Source: Roseomonas sp.
GTDB lineage: Bacteria > Pseudomonadota > Alphaproteobacteria > Acetobacterales > Acetobacteraceae
Length of the DNA stretch: 64,000 nucleotides
NCBI GenBank assembly: GCA_020249435.1
Contig: JADCFQ010000023.1
Coordinates: forward strand, 62,001-126,000
Direction of reading: 5' to 3'
Within the stretch, counting starts at the first letter, position 1, and every line of letters begins with the position of its first letter. The notes beneath the pieces were generated by a model. The model saw nothing but the letters and a program-made list of their open reading frames with translations. It ran no database searches and had not been told where the DNA came from. The translations under genes and the position numbers were made by a program. Of the stretch, positions 1 to 8,525 are shown piece by piece.

Positions 1-36
1 TGAATGGCGGGCTTCACATGCCCTGAATGTGGCGGG

Positions 37-1206
37 TCAACGCCGCGCCAAATCCCGCCTGAACCAACCATAAAGCGCCAGCGCCGCACCAAGCGCCACG
101 ACCGCAAAAAATACCGGCGCCGTCGCGCTACCGGTGACATCGCGCAGCCAACCGGCAAAGGCCGGGCATCCTGTGCAGCCGGCATAGAACCAGACGAAAT
201 AAACCCCCAAGCCCCGCGCGCGGCGTTCCGGCGCCACAGCCTCGGCGGCCAGTGCGGAAAACACGGTGATGGGCAGCGCGTAGCAGAAGCCATGCAGCAG
301 GCCGAAAAGCGGCGCCCAGGCCACATCTGCCAGCGGCAAGGCAAGCGCGGCCAGCATGGCAAGCAGGCTCGCGCTGATGGTCATTGGGCCGGCAACACCG
401 GCACGACGCGCGAGCCAGGCACCCGCCGGCACCGCCAACAGATTGGACCACGAAATCAACGAAACCGCGAAGCTCGCCTCCGCCAGGCCAAGCCCGCGCG
501 CCATCAGCATCGGCGGCGCGAAGCTCACCAGCACCATATAGGCGCCATTCACCAGCGCCCAGCAGGCGCCGGCCAGGCACATGCGGCGAAACTCCGCCCG
601 CGTCAGTGCGCTGCTGGTGCTGGTGCTTGCCGGCAGCGCGCGCGGTTCCGGCCCGCGGGCGAGGGCGACCGCGATGAAGGCGATGCCCGCCGCAAAAGCC
701 GCGACCTGATAGGGAAGTTGCCAGCCATGATCAGGCACAAAGCCGGGGAGCGCCGCTTGCGTTGCGGCAATCCCCAGCGGCCAGCCGAGCACATAAACCG
801 CCATGGCGGGGAAAAGATCTCGGCCCAGGAAGCGGTCCTGCACCATTTTCGTGAGCAACAAAATCACCAGCAGCGTGCCGAGGCCCATCAGCAGCCGCCC
901 CGCAATCAGCCGCGCAACCTCCTCAGCACTGGCGGAGACCACTGCACCCAGGATCAGCAGCACAAGCCCTAGCAGAACGCCGCGCCTGTCGCCCAAGCGT
1001 CGCGCGACCAGGCCCAAGGGATAGGCGAGGAAAAGCCCCGGCAACCAGAACAAACCAACCAGCGTGCCAAAGCCTGCCCAATCCAAGGCGAAGGCATCCA
1101 CCAAAGCGGGGCCAGCCGCGCCGGGTGCCTGGAACATCGCGCCCAAGGCCGCGCGCAGGATGAAGACTGCCAGCAAAAACGCAGCGGCTGACGTCAAAAA
1201 ACCCAT
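37..1206 (-). CDS. MFS transporter
   Basis: Encodes a 389-residue, very hydrophobic inner-membrane protein with the pattern of a 12-helix major facilitator superfamily permease. After the second helix is the loop LGLVARRLGDRRG, a good match to the MFS motif A (GxLaDrxGrrr). The reading frame is open further upstream, but the hydrophobic first helix begins right after the methionine at 1206, which starts MGFLTSAAAF, so I chose that start. It overlaps the 3' end of the DUF3293 gene by 13 bp and probably forms a minus-strand operon with it and the methyltransferase. The substrate cannot be told from sequence. Confidence 0.8.
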   Translation of the reverse strand: MGFLTSAAAFLLAVFILRAALGAMFQAPGAAGPALVDAFALDWAGFGTLVGLFWLPGLFLAYPLGLVARRLGDRRGVLLGLVLLILGAVVSASAEEVARLIAGRLLMGLGTLLVILLLTKMVQDRFLGRDLFPAMAVYVLGWPLGIAATQAALPGFVPDHGWQLPYQVAAFAAGIAFIAVALARGPEPRALPASTSTSSALTRAEFRRMCLAGACWALVNGAYMVLVSFAPPMLMARGLGLAEASFAVSLISWSNLLAVPAGAWLARRAGVAGPMTISASLLAMLAALALPLADVAWAPLFGLLHGFCYALPITVFSALAAEAVAPERRARGLGVYFVWFYAGCTGCPAFAGWLRDVTGSATAPVFFAVVALGAALALYGWFRRDLARR

Positions 1207-1583
1207 ATCAGCCGCGCCTTCGCCCCGCGCCGCAGCGCGACCATCGCGTATTGTCGGAACAACCGCGCAAGGCGCTTGCCGCGCGCAGCACAGATGCCGA
1301 TGAAGCAATGCACTTCCCACCAAGACTTGGCGCCGCCCTTGCCTTCCACATGGGGCAAGGCACGCAGGCGTTCGCGCAACGCTGGATGGCGCCGCGCATT
1401 CCAGCCTGCCGCCATGCGTCGGCTGAAAGGATTACTTGCGGCGATGAATACGCCTTCCGGCACGCGCCAGCATTGCAGCAGCGCATCCAAAGCCGGTGCG
1501 CGTTGCCCGATGCGCGCGGCATGCTCGCCCGCAAAATAGCAGGAAGCGCGATAGGCGCGTGTAAGCCCGGCAGAGTGCTTCAT
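1194..1583 (-). CDS. DUF3293 domain-containing protein
   Basis: A 129-residue soluble protein of unknown function. It fits the DUF3293 family in length and pattern: an early Tyr-Arg (residues 10-11) and the segment FIAASNPFSRRM, typical of the family's 'T-a-x-NP-x-S' core, followed by a short Asn/Arg-rich helix. The ATG at 1583 overlaps the stop of the upstream methyltransferase gene as ATGA, so the two are probably translationally coupled. The 3' end overlaps the following MFS gene. No catalytic residues can be assigned. Confidence 0.7.
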   Translation of the reverse strand: MKHSAGLTRAYRASCYFAGEHAARIGQRAPALDALLQCWRVPEGVFIAASNPFSRRMAAGWNARRHPALRERLRALPHVEGKGGAKSWWEVHCFIGICAARGKRLARLFRQYAMVALRRGAKARLIWVF

Positions 1584-2770
1584 CTGAACTGCATCAATAT
1601 GCCCTTGAGGTAGGCGCTTTCGGGCAGCATCGGATGCAGCGGATGATCCGGCCCAGCGCTGCCCATATGCAGGATGCGCGCTTCCCGCCCGGCACGCTGC
1701 ACGCCCCAGGCGACGGCATCGGCGAATTCTCCCGGAGCGACATGATGGCTGCAGGACGCGATGAAGAAAAACCCTGCCTTTTCAACAAGACTCGCGCCGA
1801 GCCGCGCCAATTTGCCATAGGCGCGCAAAGCTGCCGGTTGGTCCTTGCGCGCCTTGGCGAAGGCGGGCGGGTCCGTGATCACGACGCCGAAACGCTTGCC
1901 TGCGCCGACCATGCGTTCCAGGGCCTCCAGCGCTTCGGCCTTTTGGGTTTCGACCCGATCTGCAACCCCATTGCGCTGTGCCGCTTCCAGCGCCAAAGCC
2001 AGCGCGGCCTCGCTCCGGTCCAGCAACGTTACATGCGCTGCCCCCGCGACGGCAGCCGAGATACCAAAGCCGCCCGTATGGCAGAAGGCATCAAGAACGG
2101 TCGCGCCCTTGGCAAGCCGCGCGACACGGGCGCGATGTTCGCGCTGGTCAAAGAACCAGCCGGTTTTCTGCCCGCCGAGCGGATCAACGGCGAAACTCAG
2201 GCCGCTTTCTTCCACCGTGATCATGCCGGCTTCGCCTTGCAGCAGCTTGGTTTCTTCCGGCAGGCCTTCCAGCGCGCGCACGGCGCTGTCATTGCGCGCA
2301 ATGACCATGCTAGGCGCGATCAGCGTTTTAAGCGCCTCCAGGATCAAGGGTGTCGCGGTTTCCATCCCCGCACTATTGGCCTGGATCGTTACCGCATTGC
2401 CGTAGCGGTCAATCACCAAACCGGGCAGGCCATCCGCTTCGGCATGGATCAGGCGGTAATGCGGGCGATCAAACAGCTTGTCGCGCAGCGTCAGCGCTTC
2501 CTGTAGGCGCCTCTTGTACCATGCCAGATCGCAAGCGGCATCAGGGTTGCGATCCAGCTTGCGCGCGGCAATCAGCGAATGCGGGTTGAAATGCCAGACG
2601 CCATGCTTGACGCCATCATCGCCTTCCAGCCGCACCACACTGCCCGGCGGCAACGCCTTGGCCGCCGGGTTCATCGCGATTTCATTGGAAAAGGCCCAAG
2701 GATGGCCGGCTTTGACGCGGCGGTCTCGGCCAGGGAGCAAGCGGATAACGGGTGGTGGGGTAGCATTCAT
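1580..2770 (-). CDS. Class I SAM-dependent rRNA methyltransferase (RlmI-like)
   Basis: A 396-residue protein of the COG1092 family, which includes the 23S rRNA m5C methyltransferase RlmI. Residues 1-75 form a PUA-like RNA-binding domain (VKAGHPWAFSNEI). A central segment contains QKTGWFFDQR (201-210). The Rossmann SAM-binding motif DAFCHTGGFG is at 227-236, and the catalytic-site motif TDPPAFAK at 299-306. The start at 2770 (MNATPP) is placed where PUA homology begins; an in-frame ATG at 2782 is also possible. It is divergent from panC with 60 bp between them, and is first in a run with DUF3293 and an MFS gene. The exact target nucleotide is inferred only from the family. Confidence 0.88.
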   Translation of the reverse strand: MNATPPPVIRLLPGRDRRVKAGHPWAFSNEIAMNPAAKALPPGSVVRLEGDDGVKHGVWHFNPHSLIAARKLDRNPDAACDLAWYKRRLQEALTLRDKLFDRPHYRLIHAEADGLPGLVIDRYGNAVTIQANSAGMETATPLILEALKTLIAPSMVIARNDSAVRALEGLPEETKLLQGEAGMITVEESGLSFAVDPLGGQKTGWFFDQREHRARVARLAKGATVLDAFCHTGGFGISAAVAGAAHVTLLDRSEAALALALEAAQRNGVADRVETQKAEALEALERMVGAGKRFGVVITDPPAFAKARKDQPAALRAYGKLARLGASLVEKAGFFFIASCSHHVAPGEFADAVAWGVQRAGREARILHMGSAGPDHPLHPMLPESAYLKGILMQFR

Positions 2771-2830
2771 GCGCCGGACCATGACGGTTTGCCGCTTGTC
2801 CCGCAATGCGCAAAGCGCCAGATATTGGTG

Positions 2831-3676
2831 ATGTTGATCTGCCGAGACCTCATGTCGCTTCGGGCCGCCTGCGCCGCACTGCGGGCCAATGGCCGGCGCC
2901 TCGGCCTGGTGCCGACCATGGGCGCTCTGCATCAGGGCCATCTTGCACTATTGGGTGCGGCGCGTGCCGCCGGGGCGGATGCAGTGGCGGCTTCCATCTT
3001 CGTCAATCCGCTGCAATTCAACGCGAGCGACGATCTGGCGCGCTATCCGCGTGATGAGGATGGAGACCTTACAAAACTCCGCGATGCCGGCTGCGATTTG
3101 GTCTGGTTGCCGCCGGTGGAAGCCATGTACCCGCCCGGCAGCGCCAGCGTGATCGAGGTTGCCGGCCCCTCCCAAGGTTTTGAAGGCGATGCGCGGCCTG
3201 GCCATTTCCGCGGTGTCGCGACCGTTTGCGCCAAGCTGTTCCTGCAAACCAGCGCCGATATCGCCGCCTTTGGCGAGAAGGATTGGCAGCAATTGCAGGT
3301 GGTCCGCCGCATGGCGCGCGATCTGGACATCCCCATCCATATCGAAGCGGTCCCTACCATGCGCGAAGCTGATGGGCTTGCCATGTCATCGCGCAATCGT
3401 TTCTTGAGCGCCGCTGAACGCGCCACGGCGCCGCTGCTCTATCAGACCATGCAGGATGTGGCGCGCGCGATCTCGGCGGGGCTACCCGTCACGCAGCTTC
3501 TGGCGGACGACAAATCGCGCCTGATCGCCGCAGGTTTCGCGCCGGATTACCTCGCGCTTGTGGCGGCAGAAACGCTGGAGCCCTTGGCGCAAAAAACCAC
3601 CGCACCGATGCGGCTTTTGGCGGCAGCCAGGCTCGGGTCGGTGCGCTTGCTCGACAATATGGCCGTGCCTGCTTAG
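2831..3676 (+). CDS. panC: Pantothenate synthetase
   Basis: Catalyses ATP-dependent condensation of D-pantoate with beta-alanine, the last step of pantothenate (vitamin B5, coenzyme A precursor) synthesis in the cytoplasm. The 281-residue product has the usual family length. Visible motifs are PTMGALHQGH (28-37, nucleotide-binding HxGH type), FVNPLQF (57-63), GEKDWQQL (148-155; most homologues have Tyr where this has Trp) and MSSRNRFL (185-192). The reading frame extends upstream, but homology begins at the ATG at 2831. panB is not in this window, so the gene stands alone. It is divergent from the methyltransferase gene. Confidence 0.96.
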   Translation: MLICRDLMSLRAACAALRANGRRLGLVPTMGALHQGHLALLGAARAAGADAVAASIFVNPLQFNASDDLARYPRDEDGDLTKLRDAGCDLVWLPPVEAMYPPGSASVIEVAGPSQGFEGDARPGHFRGVATVCAKLFLQTSADIAAFGEKDWQQLQVVRRMARDLDIPIHIEAVPTMREADGLAMSSRNRFLSAAERATAPLLYQTMQDVARAISAGLPVTQLLADDKSRLIAAGFAPDYLALVAAETLEPLAQKTTAPMRLLAAARLGSVRLLDNMAVPA

Positions 3677-3735
3677 ACTTTTCGCGAAATATATTGGTGG
3701 CGTTCAAAGCCACCGCTGTCGGGAGTAAATGGCTT

Positions 3736-4710
3736 ATGGCTGATCACATCGCACGTCGCCCCTTGCTTGCTGGTCTGGCCTCGCTTGGCCTGACGGCACC
3801 CGCTTTGGCGCAGAGCGGCGCTGCGCCGCGCCCCATTACCATCATCGTGCCCTTCGCGCCTGGTGGCAGCACGGATATCGTGAGCCGCTTGCTTGCCGAA
3901 CGCATGACAGCCTTATTGGGTCAGCCCGTGCAGGTGGAAAATCGCGCCGGCGCCAATACCATCATCGGCGCTGAATTCGTTGCGCGTGCGCGGCCTGATG
4001 GGCATACGCTGTTGATGGCGGCGGGTACCACGCTCACCATCAATCCCGTGATCGTGCCCAATCTTCCCTATAGACTGGAAGATTTCTTGCCCGTGATGCT
4101 GGCAACCACCTTTCCCTTCGGCATCATTACGCAAATGCGCGGCGGTGCGGTGGATGTGCCGGCTTGGGTTGCAGCGGCCAAGGCGCGGCCAGGGCAAATG
4201 ACCTACGGCACCAATGGCCCAACCACACTCACGAATGTCGCCATGCTGATGGTGATGGAACGGCTGGGCATTACCATGCAGGATGTCACCTATCGCGGAG
4301 ATTCCGCCCAGCTTGCGGCCTTCATGGCGGGTGATCTTGATGTGCTGGTGGTATCAGGCGGCACGGCGCAGCCCGTGCATCGTGATGGCCGCGGCAGGTT
4401 GATTGCCTGGACCAGCGCACGGCGGATCGACTCAACGCCGGATGTGCCTTCCATCGCGGAATTCGCCCCTGGCCTTGACGTGTTGAGCTGGTTTGGGCTG
4501 CTCGCCCCGGCGCGCACGCCGGCGGATATGGTGCAGCGCGTGAATGCCGCCGCCAATGAGGCATTGAAGGATCAGCGCATTCGCGAAAGGCTGATCACCG
4601 AAGGCCAATTCCTGGCTGGCGGGTCGCCCGAGGATTTCAGCGATTTCCTGCGCCAATCCGATACGCAATGGCGCCCGATCCTGAGCAAGCTGAACGTGCC
4701 GCGCAACTGA
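3736..4710 (+). CDS. Bug-family solute-binding protein (tripartite tricarboxylate transporter type)
   Basis: A 324-residue periplasmic binding protein of the Bug (TctC-like) family. The N terminus is a signal peptide (basic RR, hydrophobic stretch, cleavage near ALAQ-S). The mature protein opens with the family pattern PITIIVPFAPGGSTDIVSR, then QPVQVENRAGAN and ARPDGHTLL, which line the ligand carboxylate site. Start chosen at 3736 (MADH) because the signal peptide begins there and GGGAG lies upstream. It is one of four Bug genes in the window, and no TctA/TctB membrane subunits are nearby, which is usual for these expanded families. The ligand (probably a small carboxylate) is unknown. Confidence 0.9.
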   Translation: MADHIARRPLLAGLASLGLTAPALAQSGAAPRPITIIVPFAPGGSTDIVSRLLAERMTALLGQPVQVENRAGANTIIGAEFVARARPDGHTLLMAAGTTLTINPVIVPNLPYRLEDFLPVMLATTFPFGIITQMRGGAVDVPAWVAAAKARPGQMTYGTNGPTTLTNVAMLMVMERLGITMQDVTYRGDSAQLAAFMAGDLDVLVVSGGTAQPVHRDGRGRLIAWTSARRIDSTPDVPSIAEFAPGLDVLSWFGLLAPARTPADMVQRVNAAANEALKDQRIRERLITEGQFLAGGSPEDFSDFLRQSDTQWRPILSKLNVPRN

Positions 4711-4715
4711 CGCGT

Positions 4716-5591
4716 TCAGCCCCTGACCGCCAGCACCACGCCCGACAAAACCAAGGTCAGCGCCAGAATTTCACGCAAGCCAAAGGGCTCGCCCAGGAAC
4801 AGCGCGGCACCCACCACGCCGACCACGGGCGTGATGACCGTGCCAAGTGAAGCAAGTGATGCCGGCAGCATTTTCAGTGCGGCGAACCAGGAAAGATAGC
4901 AAAGCCCAAGCGCGAAAACGCCGCCATAAATCAGCAGCCCAATGCCCAAAGCCGAAACATGGCTGAAATCGAGCGGGTCGAAAATCATCGCAGCGATGAA
5001 TAGCGGCGCCACGCCAATGCCCACCTGCCAGGCAACGGAACTTGATGGCGGCAGGCCAAGCGGCATGCGCTTGGTCAGCACGGTACCGAGCGCGAACAGC
5101 ACCGCCGAGCCCAAGCCCAAGGCGACGCCAGGAAGTTTTGCGATGCCAAGATCAAGCCCCTTGCCCAGCACCAGATAAACCAGGCCCGATAGCGCCAGCA
5201 CCAGCGCCAATACACGCGCCAGGCTCGGCTTTTCGCCCAGTATCAGCCAAGCAAAAACCGCGGCCCATACCGGCATCGTGTAGCAAATGATCGTCGCTTC
5301 CGATGCCGCCAGCCACAGCAGCGAAAAACTCGCCATCCCCATCCAGGCTGTGACATTCAGCAGCGAAATCAGCGTGAGCCTGCCCCAAATTGCGCGCGGC
5401 ACGGCAAGGCTTTGCTTTTGCAGAAGCGTGACAGCCAGCAACACCAGAAAGCCAAGCCCGCCGCCAATCGCGCGCGTGGTCAGCGGCGGCAATTCAGCCA
5501 GCAGCACCTTCATCGCCGGCCAATTCATGCCCCAGCCGACGGTCGTGATCACCAGCAATAAAATGCCGCGCTGGGAGGCGGCAGAATTCAA
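4716..5591 (-). CDS. EamA/DMT-superfamily transporter
   Basis: A 291-residue integral membrane protein with about ten hydrophobic helices in two repeats, the drug/metabolite transporter (EamA) fold. The first helix, TTVGWGMNWPAMK, resembles the conserved EamA opening, and the C-terminal repeat contains TPVVGVVGAALFLGE, the typical 'E-before-last-helices' signature. Its ATG overlaps the TGA of the class II aldolase gene (ATGA), so the two are probably co-transcribed and the transporter may export or import a metabolite of that enzyme. The substrate is not predictable. The 3' end converges on the Bug gene with a 5-bp gap. Confidence 0.86.
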   Translation of the reverse strand: MNSAASQRGILLLVITTVGWGMNWPAMKVLLAELPPLTTRAIGGGLGFLVLLAVTLLQKQSLAVPRAIWGRLTLISLLNVTAWMGMASFSLLWLAASEATIICYTMPVWAAVFAWLILGEKPSLARVLALVLALSGLVYLVLGKGLDLGIAKLPGVALGLGSAVLFALGTVLTKRMPLGLPPSSSVAWQVGIGVAPLFIAAMIFDPLDFSHVSALGIGLLIYGGVFALGLCYLSWFAALKMLPASLASLGTVITPVVGVVGAALFLGEPFGLREILALTLVLSGVVLAVRG

Positions 5592-6373
5592 TGCATGAAA
5601 TCCGGCTCTTCACGCGTCAGGATACGCTTGATGCTTTCCAGATGCAGCCTGGCACTTTCGCGATCCCCCTCGCGCATCTGCGCATAGGTGCGCGAGGCGA
5701 TCTCGTCCGGCACGGGCTTCAGCTTGCGCCCCGTGCCCATCGCCAGGCGCTGCGCTTCCGCCGCACGTTCCAGATAGTAAAGATCATCCCAGGCTTCGGC
5801 GATGCTCGCCCCCACCACCATGACGCCGTGGTTCTTCATGAAGACAATATCGGCATCACCGATGGAAGCGGCGATGCGGTCACCCTCGCTCTCATCCAAA
5901 GCGAGGCCATTGTAATCCTCATCTACCAGGGTGCGGCCATAGAATTTCAGCGCGCTTTGCCCGGCCCAAACCAATGGCGGGCCTTCCAGCATGGCAAGGG
6001 CGGTGGCGTTCGGCATATGGGTGTGAAAGGCTGCCTTGGCGCGCGGCTTATTCATATGCATGCGCGCATGGATGTAGAAGGCGGTCGCTTCCGGCACGCC
6101 ATCGCCGGCCACCACATTGCCCTTGAAATCGCAGACCAGCAGGCGCGATGCGGTGATTTCCGAAAACGCCCAGCCATAGGGGTTCACCAGGAACAGATCA
6201 TCGCGCCCCGGCACCACGAAGGAGAAGTGGTTGCAAATCCCCTCATGCAGGCCAAGCCGCGCCGCCATGCGAAAACAGGCAGCGAGATCAACCCGCGCGG
6301 CGCGCACGGCTTCCGCATCCAATTCGGAATTGCGCAAAATGGCAGGGCTGGAGCTTTCAAGCGCATGAGCCAT
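5588..6373 (-). CDS. Class II aldolase/adducin-family protein
   Basis: A 261-residue protein with the class II aldolase/adducin fold. Family members are Zn-dependent aldolases or epimerases (fuculose-1-P or rhamnulose-1-P aldolase, ribulose-5-P epimerase) or uncharacterised decarboxylase-like enzymes. Metal ligands are visible: the HTH of AAFHTHMPNATA and the His of MKNHGVMVVG; GICNHFSFVVPG is the substrate phosphate/hydroxyl loop. An ATG at 6373 (MAHALE) preceded by GGGAG at good spacing is preferred to the further upstream ATG at 6397. Upstream member of a two-gene unit with the DMT transporter. The specific substrate is unknown; the subtype without a clear sugar-phosphate signature is common near carboxylate catabolism genes. 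Confidence 0.86.
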   Translation of the reverse strand: MAHALESSSPAILRNSELDAEAVRAARVDLAACFRMAARLGLHEGICNHFSFVVPGRDDLFLVNPYGWAFSEITASRLLVCDFKGNVVAGDGVPEATAFYIHARMHMNKPRAKAAFHTHMPNATALAMLEGPPLVWAGQSALKFYGRTLVDEDYNGLALDESEGDRIAASIGDADIVFMKNHGVMVVGASIAEAWDDLYYLERAAEAQRLAMGTGRKLKPVPDEIASRTYAQMREGDRESARLHLESIKRILTREEPDFMH

Positions 6374-6439
6374 GGAGTTTCTCCCGGGGGCAGGCATGGG
6401 TTAGAACAGGCGCGTAAGATGCACATGGGGGGCCTGAAG

Positions 6440-7195
6440 ATGCAACGCCGCGCCTTATTGGCAGCCCTTGCCCTGCCCATGCCCGCGCTGGCCCAGGCCG
6501 CGCCCTTGCGGGTGCTGGGCACCGGCGCGGTTGCAGCCTCTGCCCAGGATATTGCGGCGGCCTTCACGGCGCGTACCGGTCGGGCAGTGGCGCTGCAAAC
6601 CGCCAATGCCGGCGTGGTGGCGCGTCGGCTGCGGGACGGGGAAGCCGCCGATCTGGTGCTGAATAGCGCGGCGCAAATCTCGGCCCTCGCGGACGCCCGC
6701 CTGGTTGAAGCCGCCAGCGCGCGCGAATTGGGCCGCATGTTGATCGGCGTCGCGGTGCGTGACGGCGCGGCGCGGCCCGATATCAGCACGGAAGCGGGGT
6801 TGCGGGCGGCCATCCTCGCGGCGCCGGTGATTGCCCATTCCGATCCCGCCACGGGCGCCACCGCCGGCACCCATGCGGCGCGGCTGATCGAAAGGCTGGG
6901 CCTGGCGGAGGCAATGCGTGGCCGCGTGCTGGTCTTCCCTGGCGGGGGTGCGGCGGTGGGGGCAGTCGCGGAAGGCCGCGCGGCGCTGGCGCTATCGCAA
7001 ATCAGCGAAATCATCGCCGTGCCGGGGGCGCTGCTGGTCGGGCCGCTGCCGGATACGGCGCAGCTTGTCACGCCTTATGTCGGTGCTATTGCGACCCGCG
7101 CGGCGGATGCTGAAGGCGCACGCGCCTTGCTGGCCGCGCTGATTGGTCCCGAAGGCCAGGCGCGCTTTCGCGCTGCCGGTTTCGCGGTGGGCTGA
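6440..7195 (+). CDS. ModA-like periplasmic substrate-binding protein
   Basis: A 251-residue secreted protein of the type 2 periplasmic-binding fold, nearest in pattern to molybdate-binding ModA and related extracellular solute-binding proteins. It has a signal peptide (MQRRALLAALAL..ALAQA), then RVLGTGAVAASAQDIAAAF, comparable to the ModA start 'vfaAaSLtdal'. The later PATGATAGTHAARL is like the ModA 'P..a.aG.ya.' segment. Start at 6440 has a G-rich ribosome-binding stretch 7 bp upstream; in-frame ATGs at 6419 and 6425 are alternatives. No modB or modC is adjacent, so a molybdate role is doubtful. Many such orphan ModA-like proteins in these bacteria have unknown ligands. Confidence 0.75.
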   Translation: MQRRALLAALALPMPALAQAAPLRVLGTGAVAASAQDIAAAFTARTGRAVALQTANAGVVARRLRDGEAADLVLNSAAQISALADARLVEAASARELGRMLIGVAVRDGAARPDISTEAGLRAAILAAPVIAHSDPATGATAGTHAARLIERLGLAEAMRGRVLVFPGGGAAVGAVAEGRAALALSQISEIIAVPGALLVGPLPDTAQLVTPYVGAIATRAADAEGARALLAALIGPEGQARFRAAGFAVG

Positions 7196-7216
7196 CGCCC
7201 TCTGGACAGGGGGCGT
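7195..7216 (+). terminator. Hairpin after the ModA-like gene
   Basis: Inverted repeat ACGCCCTCT/AGGGGGCGT begins at the stop codon and can form a 9-bp stem (one G-T pair) with a 4-base loop. Only three T residues follow, so it is a weak candidate for an intrinsic terminator. Confidence 0.45.
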
Positions 7217-7263
7217 TTCGCGCGCCAAAGGCAGGGCGACATCAAGCCAAGGATAAGCGGAAC

Positions 7264-8508
7264 ATGAGCGGCACGAATCAGCGCATTGATGGCAAGCGCC
7301 TGTGGGATTCTCTGATGGCGATGGCGGAGATCGGCGCCACCCCCAAGGGCGGCGTGAAGCGCCTGACGCTGACGGATGTGGACAAGGCCGGGCGGGACCG
7401 TTTTCGCGGCTGGTGCGAGGCTTTGGGCCTGACTGTGCGCGTTGATTCCATCGGCAATATGTTCGCCCGCCGCGAAGGCCGTGATCCCAAGCGCCTGCCC
7501 GTGCTGCTCGGCAGCCACCTTGATAGCCAACCCACCGGCGGCAAATTCGACGGCGCGCTTGGTGTGATTGCCGGGCTTGAGGTGATGCGGAGCCTGAATG
7601 ACCTCAATATCGTGACCGAAGCACCGATTGAATTGGTGAATTGGACCGATGAGGAAGGTAGCCGTTTCGGCCATTCACTGATGGGCAGCGGCGTTTGGGC
7701 CGGCATCTATACGCAGGACAAGGCCTATGGGCTGCGCGATGTGGACGGCGTGAGTGTCGGCGAAGCGCTTGAAGCCATCGGCTATAAGGGCCCGCATAAG
7801 GCTGCGCCCTTTCCAGCGGATGCCTATTTCGAATTGCATATCGAACAGGGCCCGATCCTGGAACGCGAAGGCAAGCAGATTGGCGTCGTGACCGGCGCGC
7901 AGGCGCAGGTTTGGTATGATGCGGTGATCATCGGGCAGGATAGCCACGCCGGCACCACGCCGCCTTCCGCGCGGCGCGATGCGCTGGTGGCCGCCGCACG
8001 CGTGATTGAACGCGTGGACCAACTTATGCGCGCGCGTGGTGAAGATGGCCGCGGCACGGTCGGTTTCCTGCAAGTGCTGCCCGCCAGCCGTAACGTCGTG
8101 CCGGGCGAAGTGCGCTTCAGCGTGGAATTCCGCCACCCGTCGGATGCGCAAATCCAGGGCCTTGCGGAAAGCTTTCCGGAAGAAGCGCGCAAGCTGGTGG
8201 AGGCCAATGGCTGCAAGCTGGAATTGACCGAGCTGTTCCGCATCCCCGCGCAGCCCTTCGATCCTTCCTGCGTTGATCTGGTGCGTCAGGCTGCCAAGCG
8301 CCTTGGCTTGCCATCGCGCGAAATCATCTCAGGCGCTGGGCATGATGCGGTTTATGTCGCGCGTTCCGTGCCAACGGCGATGATCTTCACGCCCTGCAAG
8401 GATGGGCTTTCGCATAATGAGGCCGAAAGCATCATGCCGGAGGAAGCCGAGGCCGGTTGTCAGGTGCTGTTTGAAGCGGTGGTGGCGCGGGCCAATCGGG
8501 CTTTGTGA
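7264..8508 (+). CDS. M20-family Zn-dependent hydrolase (hydantoinase/carbamoylase family)
   Basis: A 414-residue cytoplasmic amidohydrolase of the N-carbamoyl-L-amino acid hydrolase / allantoate amidohydrolase / beta-ureidopropionase group, which cleaves N-carbamoyl or ureido groups. Binuclear metal ligands are visible: His85 and Asp96 in GSHLDSQPTGGKFDGA, Glu130-131 in TDEEGSRFG, His192 in LHIEQGP, and the late His in GAGHDAV. The dimerisation-lid loop DSHAGTTP is at 227-233. The start at 7264 has AAGGA about 10 bp upstream. Function within the group cannot be assigned. Neighbouring genes do not encode a hydantoinase or allantoinase. Confidence 0.88.
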   Translation: MSGTNQRIDGKRLWDSLMAMAEIGATPKGGVKRLTLTDVDKAGRDRFRGWCEALGLTVRVDSIGNMFARREGRDPKRLPVLLGSHLDSQPTGGKFDGALGVIAGLEVMRSLNDLNIVTEAPIELVNWTDEEGSRFGHSLMGSGVWAGIYTQDKAYGLRDVDGVSVGEALEAIGYKGPHKAAPFPADAYFELHIEQGPILEREGKQIGVVTGAQAQVWYDAVIIGQDSHAGTTPPSARRDALVAAARVIERVDQLMRARGEDGRGTVGFLQVLPASRNVVPGEVRFSVEFRHPSDAQIQGLAESFPEEARKLVEANGCKLELTELFRIPAQPFDPSCVDLVRQAAKRLGLPSREIISGAGHDAVYVARSVPTAMIFTPCKDGLSHNEAESIMPEEAEAGCQVLFEAVVARANRAL

Positions 8509-8525
8509 GGGGGGATTACCCCCCC
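8509..8525. terminator. G6/C6 hairpin between convergent genes
   Basis: Six G, ATTA, then at least six C sit exactly between the stop of the amidohydrolase and the stop of the VIT1-like gene. A short 6-bp GC stem with a 4-base loop could serve both converging transcripts. There is no U-tract, so its strength as a terminator is uncertain. Confidence 0.4.

Noticed and set aside
1..36. Gene end at the left edge
   Set aside because: Only 36 bp remain beyond the MFS stop and no frame or motif can be judged.
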